NCBI RefSeq assembly: GCF_910592395.1
Contig: NC_088316.1
Location: 4,154,001-4,218,000, forward strand
Reading direction: 5' to 3'
Source of the DNA: Lineus longissimus
Taxonomy: Eukaryota; Nemertea; Pilidiophora; Heteronemertea; Lineidae
DNA: 64,000 nt
Shown: one piece after another, positions 47,801 to 62,800 of the stretch
Position numbering within the stretch: the first letter of the stretch is position 1
Layout: the number at the start of each line of letters is the position of its first letter
Notes under the pieces: model-generated
Databases searched by the model: none
Told to the model about the DNA's origin: nothing
Seen by the model: only the letters and a program-made list of their open reading frames with translations
Program-made: the position numbers and the translations under genes

Positions 47801-50800
47801 ATATAATTGTGGTGAGACTTAAGGAGACTACTGAAAGAAAATTAAATTAGCTTTTCGATTGACATCTGCCAATTAACACAATTATTGAAATACATATAAG
47901 GTTTTTGTCAAATTTACAACCAATTAACACTATTATTTAATCGTGGAAATACATGTTAGGTTTGTTTCAAATTTACAAATCATTGAAATAGTCACTTTAA
48001 ATGATAAAACTGTTCATTAGCAAATGAACTGCAAATGATTTATTATCACTGTGACTTTTTATGATGTGTTCAATGATAAGCTTTTGGTATCAGAATACCG
48101 TTATCTTTGTAAGAAACAGTTCTTACATGTAATTTTAAAGTTTCAAGTTTCAAATTCCCATACGAATTGAAATATCTATTTTCAGCCAAGATCCTAAGAC
48201 AGGTCAGTCTCAGAGAGGGCGCTTATCTTCAGCATAGAAATAACTAGGTTAAGAGTTAAAGTGTCTTGCCCAAGGACACCGAGTTAAGATCTTACAGCCA
48301 AGAGATAATTTTGAATGATGAAAACATTCATGATGATATTGACACTAGACTCTAAAGCACAGCGTTCATTGGCGAGGGAGTCGCGCCATTCCAGATATAC
48401 GCCAATATGGATGGAAACTCTCCCAGATGGATGATGCCCATATGGAAATTTCGTTTCTGCCATAGTAAAGATTTTCAAAACAGTTTAAATATCCATTGAT
48501 TTATCTCTTTATATCATATTCCACTGACAGAGTTATTAATCCTTTGAACCTTATCACAATTCGGCAATGATAAGCTGTTGCACTACCCCTGGCATATAAA
48601 CTGAGTTATAACTGTAAACGTCACTAGAGGGTCCTCTTTAGCCCTTTGCATAAGTTTTCTAATGATCCACTGCTGATTACAAACAAGCAAACAAATATCT
48701 TTTTTCGTCGCCTTGCTTGGAAATTTTTAAGTGAGATTATTGACAAATCATAACATCCATACGGGAACCATCCATTTTTGAGACATTCCATCCGTTTTGG
48801 CGCATATCTGAATGGGCACCATACAGGCGACTAAATACTTTATTTGAGTAGTCACTTTTTTATCACAAGCAATGCTGGTTTCCTCCTACTTGGATAGTCG
48901 TTTAATCTACAGGGTGGCACAGAATTATTTCCCTTTGGACAATAGAATTCTATTGTGTATCAATTGCTTGAGGGAAAATAATTCTGGGCCACCCTGTAGT
49001 TGCCCGTATGCCCTGTAGGGCCTTAAATCTAGTCGCCTGTATGCGCTGTTGGGTCTTTACTCAACTCTCACAATCACACTGATGCTGTTAGTCAAAGAAG
49101 CAAATGAACTCAAAAATTCAAACAGCATTCCGTATTTACAAAATAACTGAAGAAAAGAAATTTTGGATTACTAGTTTGCAAAAGAAGTTCGGCATTGGAA
49201 ATGTTGTCTCGAGGCACAAGGAGGGGGGGGGGGGGGGGGGTGGAGGTAGTATCAGTCACAAACACACTGCAAGGTAATGATAAGTTCAGGACATGGGATT
49301 GAGAAGATTGAGGGGGGGGCAGTCGAAATCTAAAGGCTGAAGCAAAACTAAATCTGGTTATTAGGCAAACTGAAAATTGATAAATGCAGGGAAAATAGAC
49401 AACCTTGTTTCTCAGCCGAAAGTCACAAAATATCATGGGATTGGCCTTCTTGATGGTCATATTCTTGAACAGGAACCCTGAATTTCATTTTTTTGCATTC
49501 TGATTAACTTCCTATGTATGACCAAGGAAACAAGGTTGTATCTGGTATTAATGGGGGGGGGGGGGGGGGAGATGCAATTAGTATTGTGCACTTTCGATAA
49601 ATTTGGAAAATCTTCCTCTCACACCATAGATTTTATAATTTCTTCAGTATCAAACAAACAAGGTGTGAATTGTATTGGATTTATGATGAAATATTTTGAT
49701 TTTTTTTTAACCAGTATTTTGGAACATACTTCAACTGATACAAGAATAAACAGCTAATAACAAGAACTGCTTTTAACTGATGTAATAATCAACACATAAT
49801 AACATAAATTGAAAAGAATGTTGACTCCTTTATTTTTATTTAAAAATCTGAGTTAATATCAAGACATTATTAATAAAAGAGAATATTACTTCCAACAAAC
49901 ACTTAGCTCCATAGCATATTCAATAGCCATTTAAGCTTGACAAAAATGTGTCAACATCAAAGCCCCTTTAAAATACTGCCAACATTCCACACAGAACAGG
50001 ACAGGACAAACATTTTTAGCACACAAAATGATATTTCCCAAGCATGATGTCATCTTCCCAAATATGAATTAGCGACATTGAAAAACAAGCGCAAATTTAG
50101 CAAAAATGTATTTTTGATGGATGACGCGCAGCACATCAAAATAATGAACAATCAAGATGAAATAAATTCAGTCGAAATATATAAAATTCCGTCAGAATTG
50201 TTAAAAGTTAGAACTGATTTCAAATTTCAAGCAAAAAAAAATTCAACTGAAAAAAGCTGAACGAAAATGAATGAAAAATAATGACAAGCTACTCAAATCT
50301 TTCTTATATTTCTAACTCCACTATAAGTAACATGCAGATTTTTATAAATCCTACACACTACACCCCCAGCAGAGCCTAATCAACATAAAATCTACATAAC
50401 TAACTAAATTCGTACGAAGCAAACAAAAACATAAATTGACTTTCACACACACATAATATACAGGACATGGACATACAGGCAGATGATTATGATAATTTAT
50501 GATAATTTATGAAAATTGGTCTGATTAATATCTTTTAATCTTATTTATAATTCAACATGTATATTTTGATGTTATATTCACGGGTTGTCACTCAGCTTAA
50601 GTTGCGATAACTGAATTTAGGCCCCAAGATTGATAAGAAATTCCACTTCTTCCCCCTAGGCCGCGTTTACATAGGATTCATGTTGTCACTCGTCACTCGT
50701 CACTCGTCACTCTTCACGGGTCACTTGTCACGGGCAGGTTTGTTAAATGACTCGAAAACATGACATGAAACGACCTGATGCTGAAGCATGACTTCGTGAA

Positions 50801-53800
50801 TCATATGTAGCCCGCTCTTTGGAAATGACTTGATCCTTCTTCATGTCACGAATGACAGGTGAAAAGTGACATGCAACAAGTGAAATCATGAATTATATGT
50901 AAATCCATGTTTACATATGATTCACTCGGTCACTTGCCTTGGTTTGCATGTCACTTGTCATGGTTCATGGTTCATATGGTTCACATGTCACGTGTCATGA
51001 ATGTGTTCATTAATTGACTTGGGCTTCACAACATGTCATGACATGACAAAGAGGTTAAAAGTGACAGTGTGAATCATATGTAACCCTGCTAATCATATGT
51101 AACCCTCTCTTGCCATCCTTGAATAAAACCTGATAGGGGACAACGTGTATTGTATGTAAACCAGCTTTAGTTGTTTCAAATGCAAAGAAGGAGCTTATAA
51201 ATGTTGCCATTTTTTAAAACTTTTACTGATGTTTAAGGAAGTATGAGATAATAAATCAACAATCTTTTTTCTTAGGACAGCAAATATTTTGCAGAACATA
51301 CATCCACCAATAGTGCAAGTCGCTAATAAAGTTTGCTAACAAATTGCTAACAGAATTGTATCTAGAGAAGTTTTAAGGAGACACATTTTCTTAATCTATG
51401 AAACTAATCATCATGGGAATGACCTCATGGAATAAATCGTGAGCCAAACGTGAGCCAAAGAGAAGCCAACTCACACAGCGTAAAGCTTGCCGCACACAAG
51501 CGATCAAAACAGCAACGATCATCGCAACGACTGGATTTGCGCAGCTCTGAAGTGTGGAAAACTGAGGCAACACTTTCAAACAAGGAAATTTTAGTCGGTG
51601 TGATGATTGCACCTGATTTGATTGCCTGTGTGCAGCGGGCTTAAGTGCAAAACACAAACAAGAAATTCAGAAACATGAACGAAAAAACAGAGCAAGCGCA
51701 TTGCGTTCATTTGGAAGTTGTGGTTGTTGTTAGTGGGTTAGGTATAAAAGTAGAACTGCAGAGTTGGAAGTCGGCTCCGATGGGAATGTTTTGTTTCTCA
51801 GTCAAGTGCCTGTCATGCCTATGGTGTATACTACCTACCACGTCGTAACACTTAGCCATAGTCATGTGACAGATCATGTGACAGGGGCGGTTAGCAGGTT
51901 GCCGCGCATTTGGAGGGTGGATGGATCTGAGCGGGTCACCTAGAACTCCCTGCTTGATAGTGACTTGTAAAGAATGCATGATGAACTATTCATCAACAAT
52001 CCATCGTGGATTGGACTATCAAAAACAAAGATTGTTTTTCAGTATCATCACAGAGTGCAGTATTGGCTCTCTTTTCTCCAACAAACTGAGTAAAATCGGT
52101 TACTCTCTCTTAGACAGACAGCCAGTTCTTATCTGGGGTGCGAAGTCTGCTGGCCCTTTTGAATTGTCATATTGGCCGTCTCTTTTTCTCTTTAACCATG
52201 TTAACTGACATAAGCCTTTCAAACGGACATAATCTATATCTTGACAATATTGGAATGTAATACATCAACACATAGGAATGCAATATGAAAATAGAGGAAA
52301 ATGATCAAAAAATATCATTGAGCCTATTTTATAAGGTTCGGTATTTTTTTCAGGGGTGTAATTGTTGGCAAGTTAAATAACATACTGGCCACACAGCCAG
52401 AGACCTATAACTCGTTTGAGACAATTTGCTCAGGCATGGCATTGATGCCTCGGGGGTACGCTTGCTGTTGAGTAAGGTGTTAGATGTGCGCAGTGCAATG
52501 TAAGCGATGTTATTTTGTTTATGTATGACTTTGTAAGAAAGAGAGGTAAAACAAAAACAAACAGAACGAAAATGATGATGTTTCTAAATGTTGGTGGCTG
52601 GAGGGTAGTGACTTAAATGGACGATTGCCACACCCAGGTACAGGGAGGATGTATGTGTACTATTTATGAAAACTGGGCAGCAGGGAATAATATGTTCTAA
52701 AAACAACCTGCAAAATGAATGTTTTCATGTTTACAATCCCTTTAAATTTTGTATGCTGGAGTGATAAAACTATTGACCATCACCCTAATATGTAATATGA
52801 CCTTGTATGACCTAGTCGAAGACATGGCCCTATTTGACCTCTGACCTAGATATTAGGTGCAATGATCACAGGTCAAGGCCAGGACCTTCAATACTTGACA
52901 CCTGACCTACTTCCAATACCAGATGTTACGTGACCTTATCAAGGCCACGGTGTTTACTTGACCTCTGACCTAGATAAATTACCCAATGAAATATGTGACT
53001 ATGGACAAAGTGTTACACATTTGCGTGTAGTGTAAGCTACATACCATGAGCACCTTCCCGTTGTAGCCTACTTCATGCATATCATGCTCGCCGGGGTTAG
53101 CGCCAACATTCCGAGACGATTGTCGTTTTACCCTCATCCACCGACCGATCTCTTTCACGCGTTTAACGCGCTTGTTTTCTTTCTCACGGCGGATGTAATA
53201 CCGCCATTGTAACCTGTGGATGAGATTCTGCGGCAGGATGATCTTGCGTCGGATACTGATTGGGTACTCGGAGCTGAGTAGCGGATGTGGGCTCGTCTCG
53301 ATGGTCACTGCCATCCGGGTGGGGTATTCTACAACCAAGGATCCGTCGGAGGTATAGGAAATCTTTGACCTTGCCTCTCCTGAAATTGAGAATTCTAAAA
53401 TGAGCAATTGAACCTCATTTTTGAAAATCACGACAGAAAATGGTGAAGTCGCCATGCCTTGACTGAAGACATTTTGACTCAAGTTAGAGCTGAAAAAGAT
53501 TTTAAAATTGAACGAGAACAAAGTAAAATGTTATTAAGAGTAAATTAATTGAAAAATTATTTGGTACAAATGTTTGAAATAAGCAGAGGTCACAAAAAGG
53601 GTTAACAGCATAATTATGATTTTACTCATCTCATAAATGCATGCAGGACACAACATGAGGGTTTTGGGAAAAATAATTCGGTTATTTCTTTAGATTTTGC
53701 ATGCAAATTTGGGACAATAAAACAATGAAAAAATGTTAATGCTCCACATTATAAATGTAAAATTTTCAATTGATAAGGCCAGATCCAGTACCTTATTCTG

Positions 53801-56800
53801 ATTAACTGTTGGACTAATAAGAGTGACCCAAAAAACAAGCTGAAGTCATTTGCTTCTTAGTATAAAGTGAACCAAGGAGGTTTTGAAAACTACAGTGGTT
53901 AGACCTAGGTTAGGACTAGGAATACTTGGTATGACGTAGACAGGTGGCACTATCTAGTAAGGCCTACATTGTAGTTACTATATCCAGACAAGGGAGGGCA
54001 GCCACTTTGAATCATTTACAGGCAGGAAACATGAAATAACCATGAAACTGAAATGACTTGGTAATTATCATAACAAATTTCAGTCTAAATATGTAAAGAA
54101 ATATTCAGATCCAATTTCTTTTTGGTTATTTTCATGTTTCCATCTCCTAAAGGGAGTCTACAGACAGGAGCCAGGGAGGTCAGATTTAGCTTCACAAAGT
54201 TACCAATAGGGGTCTCTCCTATTTTAAAGTACATGTACATGTACATGTACATCAAAACTATTTACACATGTGCAAGGAATACATTAATCGCTGAATCAAA
54301 TTCGACAAAGTCCTCTAACTGTGCATATTTGTCATCTGAAGACTACCAATTTGACCCCCTAGATCCTGCCTATAGTCCCTCTTTGATACATCGATGAATG
54401 ATATAGCATCTTGTTATCAGGAATTGAAAATACTCCTACAAAAGCAGAACTGTCACATACCAGAAGATACCTAGGAATATTCATACATTAGTCAGTAAAG
54501 AACTTCTAGATTTTAGATTTGCTTATGCTAGCTCTCTAAAGAGATGGAATACAGATGCCAAGCTTTCTTGGTAGCGCGACTTCATTGGAACATCATAGAA
54601 AGGGATTTTAGTTGTTAAAGTGACAGTTCAGCTTTAATAGCATTTATTTTGATACAATTATGCTTAGATAACTAAAATCACCACCACCTTAAATAATCCC
54701 AACACAAACTGGATGTCATTCGTTTGACATGCAATTTCAATGCTGAGAAACCGAAATATTAAGCGAATTTGCGGGAATTTTAACATGGCATACTGCCCAA
54801 AGTTGTGAGAGAACGACTGAGTCAACTCACTTTTTGAGCACTGAAGCTACATACTATCAAAAATATATAAGCAAGTAGAAAAATGAACAATTCTGTTTCA
54901 AAAATCTGTCCATGTCTTTGGTGTATACCTCTGATGTTTTTTTTCGCTTGAGATGTGCCAGTAGTACATTTTTACAAATTTCTGCAATCTGAGATGTTCA
55001 TTTTTCACCTGCCTTAAATATTTTTGATTCTAGCCGGTCCAGGGATTCAGGAGGGAGAGCAGGACGGGAGGAGGAAGGGGAAAATTGGTTGCTGACATGG
55101 GAAGAATCTTATCACAATCTGTCAGGGTTTACATAGGATTCATGTTGTCACTTGTCATGATTCACATATTATCACCTGTGACAAGTATGTATGTAAACCT
55201 GCTTAGGCTTGAAAACATGACATGACACAACTTCAGGGTGAAAAGTGACATTATGAATCGTGCGTAGCCCGTTCTTTGGAAATGATTTGATCGTTGTTCA
55301 TGTCACACACAACATGTGAAAAGTGACACATAAGTGACATTGTGAGAGACTAATGAATGTTTCCGAAAATTGGATTTCTTAGAACATCATTTTTGACACC
55401 ATCCTTAAATTTTTTTCTGCCCACAACAACCAACGGAAGCAGGGAGATAGATGTGAAAGGGCTGAATTTGTCGCAAAGGCCAAGAGATACTAGAAATATG
55501 TTTCTATATCATGTTTGCTACAGGTGAAAATCAGTCTGTGGGAGAGGTATGCTGATTCAAATTTGGATTGAAAGATTTGGACAAAATTCAATTTGGATGA
55601 ATAGATTTGGACAAGATTCTATTTGGATGAATAGATTTGGACAAAATTCAGTTCGGATGAATAAATTTGAACAAAGTTCAATTTTGATGAAAAGAATTTG
55701 GACAAAATTCAATTTGAATGAATAAATTTGGACAAAATTCAATTTGGACGAAATTCAATTTGGATGGATAAATTTGGACAAAATTCAATTTGGATTGAAA
55801 GAATTTGGACAAAATTCAATTTGGATGAATAAATTTGGACAAAATTCAATTTGGATGAACAAATAGGACATAATTCAATTTGGAAGAACAAATAGGACAA
55901 AATTCAATTTGGATGAACAAATAGGACATAATTCAATTTGGATGAACAAATAGGACATAATTCAATTTGGGTGAATAAATTCAGACAAAATTCAGCCATT
56001 TCTTCTATGTTTGGAATGGGAAATAGAGAGGGGCTGAAACCTAGCAATAAGAATAAAGTAGAAGGTCGTCAAAAGCTTGGCAGCCAATCTGAGGAAGGCT
56101 AGTCCATATGCAGGTTGCCACCTTGTTTACCTGTGGTGGGGTCTACAAGAACCTCTGAAACTAAAGTTAAAAGATAACAGAAAAGTTAATGGTTGCTTCA
56201 CATGCAGGGGGGGGACTTTTAGCTCAAAACAAAATATTCATGTGTAATAATTAACGGATATTTCTATGTGTGGATTAGCTGAAACTGAAATCATTGTTAT
56301 ACATATAGACACGCATTAATTATACTTGATAATTATGAGGAGATAAACTGAAATATGGGGTGTGGTAGGTTGGGGGGGGGGACACCTGTACGGCTCAAAA
56401 TGTTTAAAACTACCAGTACCACCAATATAAGTCATAAAACATTTACATGTATGTTATATAATATCATTCTTACAGAATCAAGTCAAATGAAACTTCTCAA
56501 AAAATGTTTTTTTTACACTAATTTGAATAAGGAAATCATGGCATTGTCCAAAAGACAGCATTTGACTAAGCACAAATTGTCAAATTTTACCGGTTGAATT
56601 TTGAAAATGTCTTGTAAAATTTTTGAACAATATTTAAAAGATTTTGTTTAAAATTTTGAAAATGATGAAACAATTTCCAAATTTGTGGACATTTTCTACG
56701 TGATAATTGAAATCTATTCTAGACACAATCAAAGCCATTTAACATCTACCAGACAATAACCTGATGTAGTCCAGTCAATTTAGCGAAAATCCAACTTTGA

Positions 56801-59800
56801 CTGGACTATAATGACCTTTCGCTTTGTTGGCAACCGTTGTCTAACTAGTGGTCTAATGAGTAAAGCACATACGCCTAACCTTTCAACTGCTGCAGACATG
56901 GAAAAGAAACACGACCACACTATACAACTACCATTTAGATTAAGAAGAAAAGACCTGGTAATATCAATGTTTACTATACCTGCTGACAATTGTGATAGAA
57001 GTTTTTTTGTATTCTTACACTTGTTATATTCAATAGTTACAGTAGTCTGGAGGTCTCTGATTTTCACTAACTCTAATTCGTGAAGTTAAGTGTTTGATTT
57101 ACTTCATTGAGTAATGTGGGGTGCTTTACTTTAAAACCTGACGATCCTGAAAGCTACCCTTATTTGCCTGAGCAGATCAGCACCTCTAGTGGGAAAGTCA
57201 TGATGTAGAGAAAGAAAATGGCTGACTTTCACGACATGCCTCCAGCTGCAAATGGTTCAACAGTTTGACGTCACGGCAGCAACATCTGAGGCTGACCCCC
57301 AAGTCTGCCATTTTATTCAGCCAAAACCTTGGGACCAAGGCAAATTATTATTATCTGTTTATTATGATCAGTACCAGGATTGACCCAGAAAAAACCTCAC
57401 AAGATGTTAGCACCAAATTTCAGAAAATTTAATTTACTTCAATTTGCTACAAGAATTTCACAAATTTACATCTAACCTTTCAAAAAATTAGATTTAATCC
57501 AATTTTCACTGGAATTTCACGAGTTTACATATTTTTCAACAAAATACTAATTTTTTGGACGGAACCAGGTCTACTAACACATCACTTACTTTCACCACCG
57601 TCTACAGCAGAAAAAGATTAACATATCCACAATGTGTGCACGACCACTAGCGACTACGGTGAAATGAAAATAGCCTAGTATTTGAACAAAACGCGCTACT
57701 GTGGGTTCCCCGGGTGGTAGATGGGAATTGGTTTGATATGCATCTGCTTACTCCATATGTGACAGCTTGTTGTGGCAAAGAGTAAACTTGATCTGTTAAC
57801 AATACTCCTTTGAGCTTGATGTGACACTGAGTACTCGGTTGAACTTGATCTGTTAACAATACTCTTTTGAGCTTGATGTGACACTGAGTACTCAGTTAAA
57901 CTTGATCTGTTTGCAATACTCCTTTGAGCTTGATGTGACACGGAGTATTCAGTTTAACTTGATCTGTTAACAATACTCCTTTGAGCTTGATGTGACACTG
58001 AGTACTCGGTTAAACATGATCTGTTTACAAAATACTCCTTTGAGCTTGATGCAACACTGAGTATTCAGTTAAACTTGATCTGTTTGCAATACTCCTTTGA
58101 GCTTGATGTGACAATGAGTACTCGGTTAAACTTGATCTGTATACAATACTCCTTTGAGCTTGATGTGACAGTGAGCATTCAGTTAAACTTGATCTGTTTG
58201 CAATACTTATTTGAAGACATTGAATCAACACCACGATTGGCAGAAGATTGAACAAAATCTCCAGATTTTGCATCCGGTTACACATGCGCATTTAAAGTAA
58301 CCAAGGTAAATACAGAGATTTTTTTTCTGGTATTGTAGGAAGGATAGTACATTTGTACATTTTTTATACAATATTAAAGCTTACACGCAAGTAACCTGTT
58401 TTGACATGCTTTGAGAAATAAATGCAAGAGTAGTTTTTGAATGAATATCCAAGCCACAGCCACAATGAATTGTGGCAAATATAGTTCAATAAGAGGACAG
58501 ATATATGGTATTTGATGCATCAAACATGTCAATTGATTTAGAAGTTGGTCCAGACAGTAAGCGAAGAGAGGACAGTCTGAAGGATAAAACGCAGTCATAC
58601 TTATCCAAGTTCAAAGTGGATAGATTAAGCTTTTTGGGGACAAAGATTTAAAACATTTTATTCAAACCAGATTTTCAACCTTAACTTCAACATAAACCCA
58701 ACAGGATCGTACTTTTGTGTATTGAATAAGGAAATATACGGACGTACATTATAGATATTTCCTACAGACAAATTCAAAATCAATGCTGCTCATGATGATG
58801 TTTCATTTGAGTGTGGCTATTCGAGAGACATTATCAGTGCCAATGAGAGGGGAATTAACAAATAGTACTTAAACAGCAATGCGTCCTGAGCGGCGCTTTA
58901 TAAATAATAGACATTATCATTATTATTATTATTATTATTATTATATGCTGACTTTCAGAACAGGAAAACATGCCCCAGGTTTTGTCCCAACTAATTCAAC
59001 AGGGTGAAATATATTGTTTATTCAAAGGGGGCATTTTAAGCGAAGTTCGATGAATCCACGAAAATATTTATTAACGAATAAACATTAGTTAAATAAGTTA
59101 AAGTCGACTGGGCTCTTGCCTGAGCCGCGAATGGCTCATTCAGCTGGAGCTTATCCCGGATTTCGTAGCAATAAGTGACTAGGAGTATAAACTCCCCCTG
59201 GATAGGATGGTGGCCCATCGCAGGTTAACTTCCCAGGCAAGCCTGGTACCCATTAGTGGAAAAATAAACATAAACCTGGCTTAAATGTTCAAGGTTAGAA
59301 CCCCAGGGACCCCAATCTAAGGTGCGTAAAGACACTTGCCATGCAGTATTGAAAGCAGATTGCCATTGGTTGCCAAAGTCACATCAGGCTTGCCATCGGT
59401 GCTTATATGTGCAACAGCACCTGCGGAGTCGACGTCCGTCAAAATCTTCATCACTTCGCCGGTCGGTTGGATCACGCGGGAGAGCCGTCCGTTGAAGTCG
59501 TACTCGTAGAAGTAGGTGTGGCCGGTACTCGTGTGTTTCGTCTCCAGTAATCCGATCGTGTGGAGGTAAGAAAACGAAGTCGTGAAGTTGTCCGGCGAGA
59601 TGAATTTCACCAATCGGGCCAAGTTGTCGAGTTCGAGTTTACAGACCTGTCCGTTTGGCGATTTGATCGCTTTGGCGAATGTCGTGTAGTCGCGGATGAT
59701 TTGGACCTTGTTCCCGCCGCTGCTTTGGACGGCGGTCAGTTTCCCGTAGTACGAGTTGACGCTGTAGGAATAGTTGTACATGAATTCGTCGGTGATGATA

Positions 59801-62800
59801 TTTTTCGTCTGGATGTGTTGTCCGTACCGATTGAAGATGTATAATTCCTGCATCTCGGGTGACAAAACCTCGTACATTTTCTGCGGAGTCTGTTTCGGGA
59901 GGATCGACATCACGGAGTGAACGCGGAGATTCCCCATGTCTGATATGTGCAAAACGCCATCTGGTGTCACCGTTATAGATGTTGGGTTACTCAACAGCGC
60001 CTGTGATGCCAAAATCTCCTTCGCGTCGAAACAACGGCAGCTTGCTTTCTTGCAATCGCACTTTGACTTGGCTCCGACGTGATGATAGATACGCCCATCA
60101 GTCGTGACGACTCGGACCCGGTTTATAAACTGTTGATCACTTTCCACGATATAGAGGTCGCCGTTAGGAGCGAATGCGATATGTTGAGGACTGTGCAAGA
60201 CGACGTCGGTAGCAAACAAAGACGATTCCTCATCATCTTCTAAGTATGCCAGGCGTGATTGGTTGTTCCGTGGCGGGCAATGGACGGCCCGTCCTGCGAT
60301 GATGATGACCTTCTTGTCGTGTGTCAGCTTCAGGACCATGTCGTTGTCTAGGACGTGGACTGTATCATCAAGGGGGTTTACGGCCAAAGCGGTGGGCCAT
60401 CGAAGAGTCATCTGAAGAGAGAGGGGAAATTTGTGTAACCTTCAGCTGACAATATTTCTTGTTTGAAACTCGATACGTTTTATGCCTTGCATTCATTTCA
60501 CATCTAGCAAACACTGACACTGACACTGACACTTGGCCTGTGATCATTGGCAAATTTTTGTATTCAGATTTCACAAAAGGCAGACAACATTGAAATCAAC
60601 AACCAGTCCGTCTCAACCTGCCAAGCTCAGAGCAACATGTGCCTACATGTAGTTTTGCTGTGAGGGGTCACAAATTTTCCCATGGGCAAAAAGGGCACCG
60701 AGAGAAAAAAAAGACACTAACCTTCTCAAAAGTGACAGCTTTATGACAAGGCATTGGTTTCCACTCTCCGGGCTGTTCCTGGTTCCCGATGATTGTCTCG
60801 ATCGTCCCGACCCTGTCCACTGTCCGGATGTTGGCACCGTCAGCAAAGTAGGCAATCCCGTCCTTGTTTATAGCAATACCTGACAAAGAATAAAAAATAT
60901 GGGTCATGTCATTTGGCTGCTTTAACACTTTGGGCGTTCGACCAAAAATGCCCCTGAAAAATACCTGAAAATGAGGTGTTTCGGGGTGAAACAACGGGTA
61001 CTGAAAGTGTTAAGGGCATGCAAAAACATGCCCTTAGAGGGAAGGGTAAAGTAGGAAGGAGGGATCAAGTTGGAGAATATCTCTTTGCCCTGCATCCAGT
61101 CACAGTTAAGTAATCTACCAAGTTCTATGTGTTGTAATAAAACTTTCTTAAGAATTCTAAAGGGAATGAGACGACATGGGAGGTCGCAGGGAAACACAAT
61201 TTCAAGGGGTCGCGAATCATCCAATGGGACAAATACGTAAATAGTCTGGAGACGAATTCTTCTGGAATCAACGATCTTACCTTTTGGGTACATGAGCCTG
61301 GCCGCAGATGCGGGACCTCCATCCCCACACTTCTCCTTCTCCCCAGGTAAGCACTGCTCCCCATTGCCAGCAATGACCTCAAAGTTTCCGTCCAGAGCAC
61401 GTACGCGACCCATCGTTTTCACTTGAATGATCCGCCGGCTCTCGTAGTCAGAGATGTAGAGTTTACCGTCGAGGGGGCTGACCGTCATGAAGTATTTATA
61501 TGGCACTTGGGTAGTTCTGTAAAATTGATGATAAGGGGTTTAATATTATCATTAACAGTAGACCCTCTCTAAAAGGATGTCCCCGGACTGGAAAAAGCTC
61601 TTCTCAATTGTGAGGTGTCCCGAGTCCAAATTACAAAGGTCCAAGTCAATGGAAATGACCTTAATAGAGAGGTATCTGCTGAGGGAGGTTTCACTGTATA
61701 TTGAGGTTTGTTTTTCTACCATAAATTCTTTCAATCTTGAGAAAACAGAGGAAATGTGGACCTGGCTGTAGGCATTAAAGGGTACATGGCTAAGAATTGC
61801 CAAGTGCAGCACACAGAAATGGTCCCAAACCTTTAAGAATGTAAATCTATTGACATGAACATTCATGACCATTCATTGGAAAGCTCAAGACAAGAACTTT
61901 CAGATTGTGCCATGCTTATATCGACTGAGACAATATTTTTCACCATTTTAGCAATTTTCTGAAAACTTTTAAAAATACTCCAAGGAACTTACTTCATTTC
62001 CAAGATGCTCATCACATGTTGTCTACTCGACGCAAGCTTCCGGATAAAGTTGTAATCGCCAACATAGAGACTCCCGTCCAGACCACTAGCCAGCGCCACC
62101 GGTGCCAGAAGACGATTGTCCTGCGATGGACCTTCGCACCCCTTGCAATCGAGTTTTCGCCGCCTGCCGTTGCCGAGGACCGTGATGATCTTTTTGGGTT
62201 TCTCCTTCAGGTAGATGTTGGTGCCATCTCCCTTGTGAAGGATACCTAAAAAAAGAACACCAAGATTTGAGAGAAGTTCAGAGGCCTCTTCTTCAAAGCA
62301 CATGATCGCTTGCAGGCTTTAGGCCACGCCAATTATCATATCTGTATAGTGGGCCGTCTTACACTGATTTTGTCATACTTTGCCAATGATCACAGGCCAT
62401 AAATTGGAGAAATCTTAATTTTCTAGTTATTTTCCAACTATCTGCCTAAATGCCACATCTAATGCAAAACATTTTTAAAAAAAAAATTCTTCAATGATGC
62501 CGCTAGTTGAAAGGTCATAACGGATGGCGCATAACCGATGGTTACCACATTGTTTTTTACGCTCGTCAAGTGCGGGTGACCCAGAATATATCCTGTGAAC
62601 TACGTTTTCCTTCTTGTCGTAATTTAGCTTGTCGGTTGCGCTTAGCTTCACACGTACCTTCTTGAAAGTTGTACGTGTGGTGAATGTCAAGATTCCAGCC
62701 TCCGATGTCAGATGAGGGCATATCGTATCCACTCATGGTCGCAGTCTGCGTCTCCCAGAAGATGTGCATGCAGTTGTCGTACTTGTAGCCAACAGACACT

